In this document: in pieces, positions 1-7,238 of the stretch | How positions within the stretch are numbered: the first letter of the stretch is position 1 | How the letters are laid out: the number at the start of each line of letters is the position of its first letter | Source: Methanofollis sp. | Lineage (GTDB): Archaea > Halobacteriota > Methanomicrobia > Methanomicrobiales > Methanofollaceae | DNA: 11,645 bases | Direction of reading: 5' to 3' | NCBI GenBank assembly: GCA_028696365.1 | Contig: JAQVHG010000039.1 | Span: 1 to 11,645 of the forward strand | Program-made: the position numbers and the translations under genes | The notes under the pieces: model-generated | What the model saw: only the letters and a program-made list of their open reading frames with translations | The model's database searches: none | Told to the model about the DNA's origin: nothing

Positions 1-615
1 GTCCTTGCGTTTCTTCTCGGGATCGCGGTGTACCCGACGGTGCCCGAAGAGATCCCCTCGCATTGGAACGCCGCCGGCGAAGTCGATGCCTATCTCCCTG
101 CATTCTGGGGTATATTCCTGCTGCCGCTCCTCCTTGCAGGCGTTACTGTGCTCTTCCTCTTCGTGGTACCTGCCCTGGATGCGCGAGTGGAGGCCACAGC
201 GGAGACCAGGCGGCGGTACGATGCCTTCGGTCTGGTCATCGCCCTCTTTCTCTTTGCCGTCCATGTCGTCGCCATCCTGTGGGCACAGGGGATCGAGGTC
301 TCGATGCCGGCATTTTTAGCGGTGATCTTTGGCATCATGGAGATCGCCATGGGATCCCTCATGAAGAAAGGACTTGACCAGAATTCTTTTGTAGGGATCA
401 GGACGCCATGGACACTTGCAGACGAACGCGTCTGGCAGATCACGCATGAACGGGCCGGAGTCGCCTTCCAGGTGGCGGGCCTCCTCACCCTGCTCACTGC
501 GTTAGTCCCTGAGGTGTACGGGTTCGTCCTGCTGGTCATGATCCTCGGCGTCGTCTGCATCTATCTGGTCTGGTATTCCAGGTGGGTGTATCAGAAGGTC
601 GTGGGTCATTCATAG
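1..615 (+). CDS. SdpI/DUF1648-family membrane protein (5' end outside window)
   Basis: The reading frame is open from base 1, so the gene starts upstream and only the last 204 codons are seen; the GTG at 28 is internal. An N-terminal DUF1648-type signature is visible just after the first hydrophobic stretch (VPEEIPSHWN followed by GEVDAY), then several hydrophobic segments typical of membrane helices. The second half carries the SdpI-type signature NSFVGIRTPWTL...VWQ.TH. The namesake, Bacillus SdpI, is a membrane immunity protein against the SdpC toxin that also signals to a repressor; archaeal relatives have no established role. No toxin gene or ArsR-type regulator lies downstream within the window, so an immunity role is not supported here. 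The family assignment is firm; function is unknown. It is convergent with uvsE across a repeat-rich gap. Confidence 0.85.
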   Translation, partial: VLAFLLGIAVYPTVPEEIPSHWNAAGEVDAYLPAFWGIFLLPLLLAGVTVLFLFVVPALDARVEATAETRRRYDAFGLVIALFLFAVHVVAILWAQGIEVSMPAFLAVIFGIMEIAMGSLMKKGLDQNSFVGIRTPWTLADERVWQITHERAGVAFQVAGLLTLLTALVPEVYGFVLLVMILGVVCIYLVWYSRWVYQKVVGHS

Positions 616-902
616 ATCGAGATCCTCCCCTCTTCGTTGCGCATCCATGTATCCATCACCTTCCCACATCACTGCGCCGGGGGTGCTGCGATGGCGATAG
701 GGACGAGAGGGCATAGAGAAAACCATGAAGACGGGGCGCAATCCTCCATCAATCTTCATCAGCGGGGGTCCGGCGGGTGCAACCCCCGGCGCAAGAGTGG
801 TGTGATAATTTTGCGATAGGGACGGCCCTTCCGGTCCCACGCCCTCCTCCACCGTCATGTCGGCGGGAGGGGCAACCCCCCAGAGGGTTCAGAGACGCTT
901 CT
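616..902. repeat. Repeat-rich gene-free gap with inverted and direct repeats
   Basis: This gap between two convergent genes holds no convincing coding sequence. A perfect 11-bp inverted repeat, GCGCCGGGGGT at 674-684 and its complement at 782-792, extends imperfectly outward to about 665 and 805. A 12-bp direct repeat, GCGATAGGGACG, occurs at 694-705 and 813-824, so each inverted-repeat arm is followed by the same 12-mer. A short hairpin with a bulge lies at 770-789. Read on the minus strand, about 690-738 resembles 7083-7133, and GGGGGGTTGCC (complement of 871-881) recurs at 7036-7046, so this appears to be a diverged relative of the dispersed repeat at 3738 and 7018. It could be a MITE-like relic or a structured transcript end. 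Confidence 0.55.
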
Positions 903-1790
903 TTATTCCAGGACCCACCGCACGATCGCAAGGGCGCGGAGGGCGCTCTGTTCCTTGTCCTTGATCTCGAGCATCAGGTCGAAGTCATGAGGCCGTGAGG
1001 CCGCGAAGAAGGTGGCGAAGTGAGCCTCGTCGAGGGTGTCGGCGTGCCGCCCGCGTCGCGCCCCTGGTGCCTGAGAAGAGTAGTCGACCATGGGGACGCC
1101 GTCGACACGAGGGTCCCAGGTCGTCGCGCAGGCCGCAAGTGCCTCGCCCACCTCCTCCCCTGACGGGTTGCACTCGTGGTGGAAGGTATCGAAGACGACC
1201 GGAACCCCGCAGACCTGGTGGAGGGCAAAACACTCTTTCACGGTGTACAGCCGGTCGTCGTTCTCGACGACGAGTCGCCTCCTGATCGAGTCGGGAAGGG
1301 CACGATGGCGCTCGACAAACCGTGCCATCGCCTCCTGCCGGTCCCCATAGACCCCGCCGATATGGACCTGGACCTTTGCGGTGGTGTCGAGTTCCATCGC
1401 ATCGAGGACCATGACATGGTATGCCAGTTCGGCGACACTCCGCCTAGTGACCCCCTCGTCAGGGGAGTTGAGAAGGGTGAACTGGTCAGGGTGCATCGAG
1501 ATGCGCATGCCTTGGTCCCTGACATATGCCCCGATCCCGGCAAACTCCTCAGAGAAAACATCCAACCAGTCGAGGTTGTTTATCGGGTGGGACGCGAAGG
1601 GGACGAGGTCTGAGGTGATTCTGAAAAAGAGGAGGCCGTGCGCTGTGTTGTACTCCAGGATCTGAGTAAGGCAGTGGAGATTTTCTGCAACTGTGGAGAA
1701 AAACCGTTCTTCGCTCCATGACTTCAGCCTGAAGGTCCTGGCAGAGGTGCACCCGATGCCGGTGTTCACACAGGGGTACCCGATCCGCAT
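903..1790 (-). CDS. uvsE: UV damage endonuclease UvsE (UVDE)
   Basis: The protein of 295 residues matches the UVDE family, metal-dependent TIM-barrel endonucleases that nick DNA immediately 5' of UV photoproducts and start an alternative excision repair. Typical length is about 300. The start MRIGYPCVN is the family's N terminus. Expected metal ligands, placed by alignment from memory with the Thermus enzyme, are H68, H100 (SMHPDQF), H143 (HIGGVYGD), E176 (VVENDD), D201 and H204 (VFDTFHHE), H249 and E275 (LEIKDKE). The position of Thermus H231 is D236 and that of the modified K229 is M234 (VPMVDYSSQ). An upstream ATG at 1841 would add 17 residues, but a TATA box 26 bp before 1790 and no clear ribosome binding site point to a leaderless message starting at 1790. 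It is divergent from lysS. Confidence 0.93.
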   Translation of the reverse strand: MRIGYPCVNTGIGCTSARTFRLKSWSEERFFSTVAENLHCLTQILEYNTAHGLLFFRITSDLVPFASHPINNLDWLDVFSEEFAGIGAYVRDQGMRISMHPDQFTLLNSPDEGVTRRSVAELAYHVMVLDAMELDTTAKVQVHIGGVYGDRQEAMARFVERHRALPDSIRRRLVVENDDRLYTVKECFALHQVCGVPVVFDTFHHECNPSGEEVGEALAACATTWDPRVDGVPMVDYSSQAPGARRGRHADTLDEAHFATFFAASRPHDFDLMLEIKDKEQSALRALAIVRWVLE

Positions 1791-1812
1791 CAGGGATGGA
1801 TGGAGGGTGAAA

Positions 1813-1820
1813 GTATATAC
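1813..1820 (-). promoter_or_regulatory. TATA box for uvsE
   Basis: The sequence GTATATAC is centred about 26 bp upstream of the chosen uvsE ATG. That is the archaeal TATA-to-transcription-start distance, so the transcript would begin at or next to the start codon and be leaderless. Confidence 0.55.
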
Positions 1821-1899
1821 CCTGCCCCAGGGTGGGTGCACGCCGTGCCGCCTTGGCCAAGTGACAGGGATGATACCCTTAAGAGCACAGGATAGAAAA

Positions 1900-1907
1900 A
1901 ATATAAG
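1900..1907 (+). promoter_or_regulatory. TATA box for lysS
   Basis: AATATAAG preceded by a purine-rich BRE-like stretch (GATAGAAAAA) is a good archaeal core promoter. Transcription should start near 1930, giving a leader of roughly 37 nt before the lysS ATG. Confidence 0.6.
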
Positions 1908-1936
1908 AGCACGATTTCACCCGGACGCTCCACGCG

Positions 1937-1956
1937 CCCGGGTGCCTGTACCCGGG
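1937..1956 (+). promoter_or_regulatory. Hairpin in the lysS leader
   Basis: CCCGGGT at 1937-1943 pairs perfectly with ACCCGGG at 1950-1956 around a 6-nt loop (GCCTGT). It fills most of the predicted short leader and ends 10 nt before the lysS start codon, so it could influence ribosome access. The weak GGATAGGT lies between the hairpin and the ATG. Confidence 0.45.
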
Positions 1957-1966
1957 ATAGGTTACC

Positions 1967-3496
1967 ATGAGCGATTCACAGATCAGTTTTGATGAGGCAA
2001 AACTCGCCAAGTATCAGGAGATCCAGGAGGCCGGACTCCCCATGTACCCGGCCCACTATGAGCGAGAGGTGACCCTGACAGAGATCAGGGAGCGATACGC
2101 CGAGATCGGCCACGACCCGAGCGAGGAAGAGATCACGACTGCGGGGCGGATCTACAGCATCCGCCGTCACGGCAAGACGATCTTTGTAGATGTCGGTGAC
2201 GATTCAGCACGGCTCCAGCTCTATGTTAGGAAAAACGACATAGGCGACGAACCATTTGACCAGTTCAAGAAGTTCGTCGACACCGGTGACATCATCGGTA
2301 TCACCGGCCGGGTATTCAGGACCAAAATGGGCGAGATCACGATCTGGGTCAGCACCTACCATCTCTTGACCAAGTCGGTCTGCGCCATGCCCGAGAAGTT
2401 CCACGGGCTCAAGAACACCGAGATGAGGTATCGCCACCGCTACCTCGACCTGATCATGAACCCCGAGAGCAGGGAGACCTTCAGGCTCAGGAGCAAAGCC
2501 ATCGCAGAACTGCGTAATTTCCTCAACGCACGGGACTTCCTGGAATTCGAGACTCCAACTCTCCAGCCAGTCTATGGCGGTGCGAATGCCAGGCCATTCA
2601 CGACCTACCACAATGCCCTTGAGCAGAAACTCTTCCTGCGGATCGCCCCTGAACTCTACCTCAAGCGGCTCGTCGTCGGCGGCTTCGAGAAGGTCTACGA
2701 GATCGCAAAGAACTTCCGCAACGAGGACATCGACACGCATCACAACCCAGAGTTCTCAATGGTTGAGGTCTATGCTGCCTACCACGACTACAAGGACATG
2801 ATGAATCTCACCGAGGAGATCGTTACTCACCTTGTCATTGGTATCTGTGGCACGACGTCGATCACCTTCGATGGGACTGAGATCTCCTTTGAGCGCCCCT
2901 GGCGTCGGCTCACTATGGAGGACGCAGTGAAGGAATATGCTGGCATCGACGTCTTAGCTACTCCTGTGGAGGAACTTGCGGCCATCGCTGAGAAGGAAGA
3001 TATGGAGAAGTGGGAAGCGGCGAAGACTCACGGCGATTATCTCGCCCTCTTCTTCGAGCACTTCTGTGAGGACAAACTCATCCAGCCAACCTTTGTCTAC
3101 GATTACCCGGTCGAGAATTCACCGCTCGCGAAGCGCCATCACTCCAAGCCTGGTTTTACCGAGCGTTTCGAGCTCTTCGTGAACGGCATGGAACTTGCGA
3201 ACGGTTTTTCAGAACTGAACGACCCTCTCGACCAGAAGGAACGGTTCGAGGCGCAGGACCAGAAGCGGCGTCTTGGTGACCTTGAGGCCCAGATGATCGA
3301 CTATGACTTCATCAACGCCCTTGGCTATGGGATGCCCCCGACTGGCGGTGTCGGGATGGGTATCGATCGGTTGATTATGCTTTTCACCGGTAACGACTCC
3401 ATCAAAGAGGTCATCCTCTTCCCGTCGATGCGGAGGCTCTCGCAGAACGGCGAGGGGGACGGAGACGAACCCACTGCTGAAAAAGAACAGAAATAA
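1967..3496 (+). CDS. lysS: Lysyl-tRNA synthetase, class II
   Basis: This 509-residue protein has the full layout of class II LysRS, which charges tRNA-Lys with lysine using ATP in the cytoplasm. An N-terminal OB-fold anticodon-binding domain spans roughly residues 57-135 (TAGRIYSIRRHGK, then FVDVGDDSARLQLYV). The catalytic domain follows: motif 1 region around 185-210 (FLEFETPTLQPVYGGANARP), motif 2 around 250-270 (FRNEDIDTHHNPEFSMVEVY) and motif 3 near 461-470 (GVGMGIDRL) with its conserved Arg. Length is normal. The start is the first ATG after the promoter, with only a weak ribosome binding site. Many archaea instead use class I LysRS, and some Methanosarcinales have both, so the class II form is informative. 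The last 16 residues are a charged tail. Confidence 0.97.
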   Translation: MSDSQISFDEAKLAKYQEIQEAGLPMYPAHYEREVTLTEIRERYAEIGHDPSEEEITTAGRIYSIRRHGKTIFVDVGDDSARLQLYVRKNDIGDEPFDQFKKFVDTGDIIGITGRVFRTKMGEITIWVSTYHLLTKSVCAMPEKFHGLKNTEMRYRHRYLDLIMNPESRETFRLRSKAIAELRNFLNARDFLEFETPTLQPVYGGANARPFTTYHNALEQKLFLRIAPELYLKRLVVGGFEKVYEIAKNFRNEDIDTHHNPEFSMVEVYAAYHDYKDMMNLTEEIVTHLVIGICGTTSITFDGTEISFERPWRRLTMEDAVKEYAGIDVLATPVEELAAIAEKEDMEKWEAAKTHGDYLALFFEHFCEDKLIQPTFVYDYPVENSPLAKRHHSKPGFTERFELFVNGMELANGFSELNDPLDQKERFEAQDQKRRLGDLEAQMIDYDFINALGYGMPPTGGVGMGIDRLIMLFTGNDSIKEVILFPSMRRLSQNGEGDGDEPTAEKEQK

Positions 3497-3504
3497 TCTG
3501 TTTG

Positions 3505-3535
3505 AAAGAACTTCTCATACTTTTTTTGGTTCTTT
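3505..3535 (+). terminator. Probable lysS transcription terminator
   Basis: Eight bases after the lysS stop codon, AAAGAAC (3505-3511) can pair with GTTCTTT (3529-3535). The loop contains a run of seven T (3521-3527) and the downstream arm is T-rich. Archaeal termination relies mainly on T-runs, which are present here. Confidence 0.5.
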
Positions 3536-3737
3536 TAAATTATGTGCGAGTCGAGGGCGACAGGCGTGTAGGGTAAGAATTGTTCTGAGCAACACTTTGT
3601 CGATTCTCCAGAGACACTCCCTTCTCGTAGGCTATTATCTTCCCGTCCCCCTCGCACTGCGGTGGTCTGAGAGTGAGCATATCCCAAAACTCTCTAGGGT
3701 TAAAGATCTCCTTGAACTGAAGTGCTTCCTTCCAGAG

Positions 3738-3960
3738 ATTTAAAACGCTCTCCTCGACCGGGGGGCGTGCCGCCCCCAGGTTCCTTCGCCACACGATAGG
3801 TCGAAGAAGGCAGCACTCTCGTCACAGTTACCTATGATGCTTTCCCGCCCCGATCTTCGTCCCTGGGGTCCGGGGGCAGAGCCCCCGGCCAAAGGGGTAG
3901 GCAGGCGGGGGACACACGTCTCCTCCACACAAGAAGTGAGGGTTTCTACAGAGCCAAAAT
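3738..3960 (+). repeat. Dispersed non-coding repeat, copy A
   Basis: This GC-rich block is collinear with copy B (7018-7238). Shared anchors are GCCACACGATAGGTCGA at 3788, TGCTTTCCCG at 3838, GGGGGCAGA at 3872 and TGAGGGTTTCTACAGAG at 3937; their offsets of 0, 50, 84 and 149 compare with 0, 49, 83 and 153 in copy B. Two strong hairpins are inside: GGGGGCG/CGCCCCC with a TGC loop (3761-3777) and CCGGGGGC/GCCCCCGG with an AGA loop (3870-3888). Frames through it are low-complexity and do not look like protein. It lies upstream of carbamate kinase. Confidence 0.7.
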
Positions 3961-4637
3961 ATGAAAATATTTTATCGTGTACAGAAAATACGGAGCATTC
4001 TCTTGACAGGAATATCTTCGATATGCGACCAAAGGGGGCATGAGAAGGCTTGAAGCCTTTGATAATCCACCCTTCACCAGGGAGAGGCATCAAAGTTCTC
4101 TCAGCAGGGCCTTTTTTTGGAACGTTTTGGTCCTGTCTTTCCCTACATTTGCCGGGGAATTGCGTCGATATCCTGCCGATCCACACGCCTTCTAGTCCAT
4201 GGATCTGGATGGATCAGAGGGGTTTATCTCCTCTGTTCATATAGACCCTCAGAAGCCGGATAAAATTCCTGTATTTTTCTGCGTATTGTACAATGCCTCT
4301 GTATGTTGACATTTCTGGATCTCCCTAATATTGGTCACGATCAGATCCGCTATTCCCTGATCTTGGCCAAATATGTCCCTGTTTTGGTCTGGGAAGGGGC
4401 GCCTTTCTCTCACTCATACCTGGTCTATTCAATCGCGCAGATTTCTAGTCATTCTCCTTGCCCCATAGTCTTTGATCCAAGAGATCCAGGTGTGATTTAT
4501 CTCTCCTCATCATATGGCCATTCGGGGGCTGGATAGTGTGCCTGTGAATCCTGGCGTTTTGTATAGCTAGCCTCTTCCTGCTGATATTCCAGTATCTCCC
4601 TGATATAACCCTGAATCTGGGTTCATTTCAGTATAAT
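3961..4637. other. Gene-free intergenic stretch, AT-richer
   Basis: I see no supported gene, tRNA or array here. Short frames on both strands have no recognisable family, no good ribosome binding site and unusual composition. One stable stem is visible: CAGAGGGG (4215-4222) with CTCCTCTG (4228-4235) around TTTAT, with one G-U pair. A smaller stem, AACCC/GGGTT at 4607-4623, lies about 20 bp before the carbamate kinase TATA box and could be an operator, which is a guess. Confidence 0.5.
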
Positions 4638-4639
4638 GG

Positions 4640-4647
4640 ATAAATAT
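4640..4647 (+). promoter_or_regulatory. Probable TATA box for arcC
   Basis: ATAAATAT preceded by purines lies about 90 bp before the preferred arcC start at 4731, predicting transcription from near 4669 and a leader of about 60 nt. A second TATA-like site, CATATATT, is at 4651-4658. The first site would also fit a leaderless message beginning at the ATG at 4671. Confidence 0.45.
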
Positions 4648-4730
4648 GCGCATATATTCTGTTTCAATTCATGAGCAGGCGTAATCAGCGACCGGAAGGT
4701 CTATTCAATCCCCCTTCCGAGGGAGAGATA

Positions 4731-5666
4731 ATGAAGATCGTCGCGGCCCTCGGAGGGAACGCTATCATCAGATATCGAGAGAAAGGGACAGCGGCCGAAC
4801 AACTCAGTCACATCGATGCTGCGGTCGCTCCACTTGCCAGGATGATCGCCGTTGGCCACAAAGTTCTTATCACCCATGGCAACGGCCCGCAGGTCGGGGA
4901 CATTCTCCTCCAGAACGAGTGTGCAAAGGATGCCGTGCCGCGGATGCCCCTTGACGTCTGCGGGGCAGAGAGCCAGGGGATGATCGGGTATATGATCCAG
5001 CAGTGCATGCAGAACCGCCTGGAAGCCCTGGGAGTGGAGGCGCCAGTTGTGGGCGTGCTGACCAGGGCCCGTGTCGACGGTGCCGACCCAGCCTTTGCCA
5101 CGCCTTCCAAAGCGATCGGGCCCTACTACACCCATGCTGAGGCTGAATCTCTTGGTAAGTATGAAGGCTGGCCCATTCGAGAGGAGAAGGGAAGAAAGTG
5201 GCGGCGTGTCGTCCCCTCTCCAGAACCCCTAGAGATTCTTGAAGCCGACCCGGTGAAGGTGCTTTTCGAGAGCGGTGCCGTCGTCATCGCTGGGGGAGGC
5301 GGTGGCGTCCCGGTCATCAAGACCGCCACTGGGCTCCGCGGTGTCGAGGCTGTCGTCGACAAGGACCTTGCCGCAGAAAGACTTGCCTCCACCGTCGGTG
5401 CCGACCTCCTTCTTATGCTCACTGATGTGGAAGGTGTGTACCTCGACTATGGGGGAGCAGATGAAGAGTTGATCAGGAGCATGGACACCTGCAAGGCGCG
5501 GGCCTTTCTCGCACGTGGAGAGTTCGGGACTGGGACGATGGCCCCGAAGGTCGAGGCTGCGGTTAGGTTCGTAGAGAAGAGCGGCGGGATAGCAGTCATC
5601 TCTCACCTCGACGCCGCGGAAGATGCCGCTGCCGGTCTGGTCGGGACACAGGTTATCCCCGCCTGA
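4731..5666 (+). CDS. arcC: Carbamate kinase
   Basis: This 311-residue cytoplasmic enzyme belongs to the amino-acid-kinase fold. In arginine fermentation it converts carbamoyl phosphate and ADP to carbamate and ATP. Family motifs in order are the N-terminal ALGGNAI, LITHGNGPQVG, DVCGAESQGMIGYMIQQ, KAIGPYYT, the RKWRRVVPSPEP segment, GGGGGVPV, VDKDLAAERLA, LLMLTDVEGVY and GTMAPKVEAA. Length agrees with the usual 310-316. The start at MKIVAALGGN is preferred because the motif begins there in the family and GAGGGAGA lies 5-12 nt upstream; the earlier in-frame ATG at 4671 would add 20 residues of unrelated sequence. Its 3' end overlaps the converging arginine deiminase gene by 14 bp. The reverse reaction, making carbamoyl phosphate, is possible in some archaea, but the arcA neighbour favours the catabolic direction. 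Confidence 0.96.
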   Translation: MKIVAALGGNAIIRYREKGTAAEQLSHIDAAVAPLARMIAVGHKVLITHGNGPQVGDILLQNECAKDAVPRMPLDVCGAESQGMIGYMIQQCMQNRLEALGVEAPVVGVLTRARVDGADPAFATPSKAIGPYYTHAEAESLGKYEGWPIREEKGRKWRRVVPSPEPLEILEADPVKVLFESGAVVIAGGGGGVPVIKTATGLRGVEAVVDKDLAAERLASTVGADLLLMLTDVEGVYLDYGGADEELIRSMDTCKARAFLARGEFGTGTMAPKVEAAVRFVEKSGGIAVISHLDAAEDAAAGLVGTQVIPA

Positions 5667-6870
5667 CCGGACAGGTCATACAATGTGCCCCGCCGTACCC
5701 ACCGGTAGCATTGTGGAGGTCGATGGGGATTATTTCCAGTCCTTCAGCATAGACCTCTTTCTTGAACGGGTAGAATTCAGCATCCAACCTGAGTTTCCGG
5801 TAGTCGTCCTCGACTTCTGCGAGTAGACGGCTGTATATTTCAGGTCTCAAAGCCGCTCGCTTCCGCAGTCTCTTGATCACCACCTGTGCAACTAGCCCGG
5901 TATCAACCGCGATGCACTCGCGGTCACGCACACAGAGGAAATTTGTGGCATAACAGAGTTGCTCAAGAGTGGTGACCGGGACAACTGAAAAGTCCTTTTC
6001 CTTGAGGTATTGAGAGAGACTCCCTTTCCAACCTGTCGGATGATATATCCCACCATCTCTGGCGAGGACTTCCACCTCTGCATGGTCAAGGAGCGCCTGG
6101 TTTCCGACGGCGATGCCGTCCCCTGCCAAGTTACAGTAGGTGTCGAGATGCATACTCACCATGGGGTCAGTGCTTTCGATATGGGGGTGGACCGGTTCTT
6201 TGACCACTGCAATCTCTTCAAAGTTTGAACCAGACCATAGGAGAGCGTCAACGCCCTCGCGGTCGGTCCTGGAACCATACCCGAGGAGGGCAAATTTCCC
6301 AGCCGGTATAAAGTCCCCCCCCTCAAGATGACCCCGCTGGATCAGTCCCACCGGCCCTGCACCAAGGGCTGCGAGAGCGATCCTTGTGAGTATACTCTCG
6401 CGTCGCCGGTCCGCCGTTGCCATCCGTCCTATCACTATTCCTTGGTCGGTGCAGACCTGCTGGTCGCGCATGAAGTAGAGGTTGTGCATCGTACCCTCCA
6501 AGGCGATGTTCCCTCTGTCCTGGTAGGCACCGAGGATTGCAAGGGTGAGGAGGTGCTCGTTGTCCCTTGTGATAAGAGGGGGCTCTGCCTCCCAATTTCT
6601 CTCTGCCACTAGTTCTAAAAGTATTGTACGGTACCTTGGATGCTGCACACTCTCGAGGACCGCATCAGTCAGGTGGTGAACTTTGACATTGAATTCACAC
6701 TTTAATATCTCGCAGAGTCTTTTGTGTTCAATTTTCGCGGATTCGAGACTAAAGTAGCGATCGTAGAGGTGATTTTTAGGGGATATCAGTGCAAAAAAAA
6801 CTTCAATCCCTGGTTCATGCACGAGCACATCATGCAGTCTGTGCCATTCGGCTTGGGCCCTGGCACGCAT
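5653..6870 (-). CDS. arcA: Arginine deiminase
   Basis: The 405-residue protein hydrolyses arginine to citrulline and ammonia, the first step of the arginine deiminase pathway. The expected guanidino-modifying residues are all present: D136 (NLYFMRDQQV), E183 (GHLEGGDF), H241 and D243 (SMHLDTYCN), and the nucleophile C397 in GGAHCMTCP near the C terminus. The N-terminal VLVHEPGIEV also fits. Length matches the usual 400-418. The frame stays open upstream to 7098, but the extra 76 codons run through the promoter and repeat copy B; the ATG at 6870 has CAGGGA just before it and a TATA box about 28 bp upstream. MRDQQV differs from the common bacterial TRDP form, so it may belong to a distinct archaeal branch. 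With arcC it forms two-thirds of the pathway; arcB and arcD are absent here. Confidence 0.93.
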   Translation of the reverse strand: MRARAQAEWHRLHDVLVHEPGIEVFFALISPKNHLYDRYFSLESAKIEHKRLCEILKCEFNVKVHHLTDAVLESVQHPRYRTILLELVAERNWEAEPPLITRDNEHLLTLAILGAYQDRGNIALEGTMHNLYFMRDQQVCTDQGIVIGRMATADRRRESILTRIALAALGAGPVGLIQRGHLEGGDFIPAGKFALLGYGSRTDREGVDALLWSGSNFEEIAVVKEPVHPHIESTDPMVSMHLDTYCNLAGDGIAVGNQALLDHAEVEVLARDGGIYHPTGWKGSLSQYLKEKDFSVVPVTTLEQLCYATNFLCVRDRECIAVDTGLVAQVVIKRLRKRAALRPEIYSRLLAEVEDDYRKLRLDAEFYPFKKEVYAEGLEIIPIDLHNATGGYGGAHCMTCPVRRG

Positions 6871-6892
6871 ACAGTCCCTGACGACAACGTAA

Positions 6893-6904
6893 GTATTTAT
6901 TATT
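6893..6904 (-). promoter_or_regulatory. Probable TATA box for arcA
   Basis: On the minus strand AATAATAAATAC lies centred about 28 bp before the arcA ATG at 6870. It would start transcription within a few bases of the start codon and so supports 6870 as the start rather than the longer upstream frame. Confidence 0.45.
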
Positions 6905-7017
6905 TGTGTTGTCTGGAAATCGGGAGTATTCTGTTTGACAGTGAGCAGAAACACCTGAATGAGCAATGTAGAAGTTCTCTTAAGGGCTTTCTCTGGGGGG
7001 TAGCTCAAAAATCGGTT

Positions 7018-7238
7018 TTGTAAAATACCTCTGACGGGGGGTTGCCGTTCATCGGGCCCCCGCCACACGATAGGTCGAGGACGCAACATCCTCTTCATGT
7101 TCGCTGATTATGCCTTCCCGACTCTATCGTCATCTTGGAGTCTCGGGGGCAGAACATCAGGTGCGACCGATGTGGAAAAGCTGGAGAGTCACGTTCACAC
7201 CAAGCAAGAATTTATGAGGATTTCTACAGAGTCCTTTT
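7018..7238 (+). repeat. Dispersed non-coding repeat, copy B
   Basis: This is the second collinear copy of the block at 3738-3960, in the same orientation. Anchors are GCCACACGATAGGTCGA at 7062, TGCCTTCCCG at 7111, GGGGGCAGA at 7145 and TGAGGATTTCTACAGAG at 7215. The first hairpin is partly kept (GGGGG at 7036 and CCCCC at 7057), while the second arm of the other hairpin is lost (GGGGGCAGAACATCAGG). The copy is therefore more decayed than A. It occupies the arcA upstream region. Confidence 0.7.

Noticed and set aside
610..858. 82-residue minus-strand reading frame in the sdpI-uvsE gap
   Set aside because: It coincides with repeats and has no recognisable domain; it also runs into the end of sdpI.
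1791..1841. Longer uvsE starting at 1841
   Set aside because: The added 17 residues are translated from the TATA box itself, and the family's N terminus is MRIGYPCVN.
3740..4186. 148-residue minus-strand reading frame
   Set aside because: About a third of it is repeat copy A read in one frame, its composition is rich in Arg, Pro, Cys and Ser without pattern, and no family is recognisable.
4303..4536. 77-residue plus-strand reading frame before arcC
   Set aside because: It has no ribosome binding site, no recognisable family, and lies in a stretch with poor coding character.
4671..4730. Upstream start of carbamate kinase at 4671
   Set aside because: A leaderless message could begin here, but the 20 extra residues are unrelated to the family, and a good ribosome binding site precedes the ATG at 4731.
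6871..7098. N-terminal extension of arginine deiminase by 76 residues
   Set aside because: The extension has no family similarity, runs through a TATA-like box and repeat copy B, and the ATG at 6870 gives the family's normal length.
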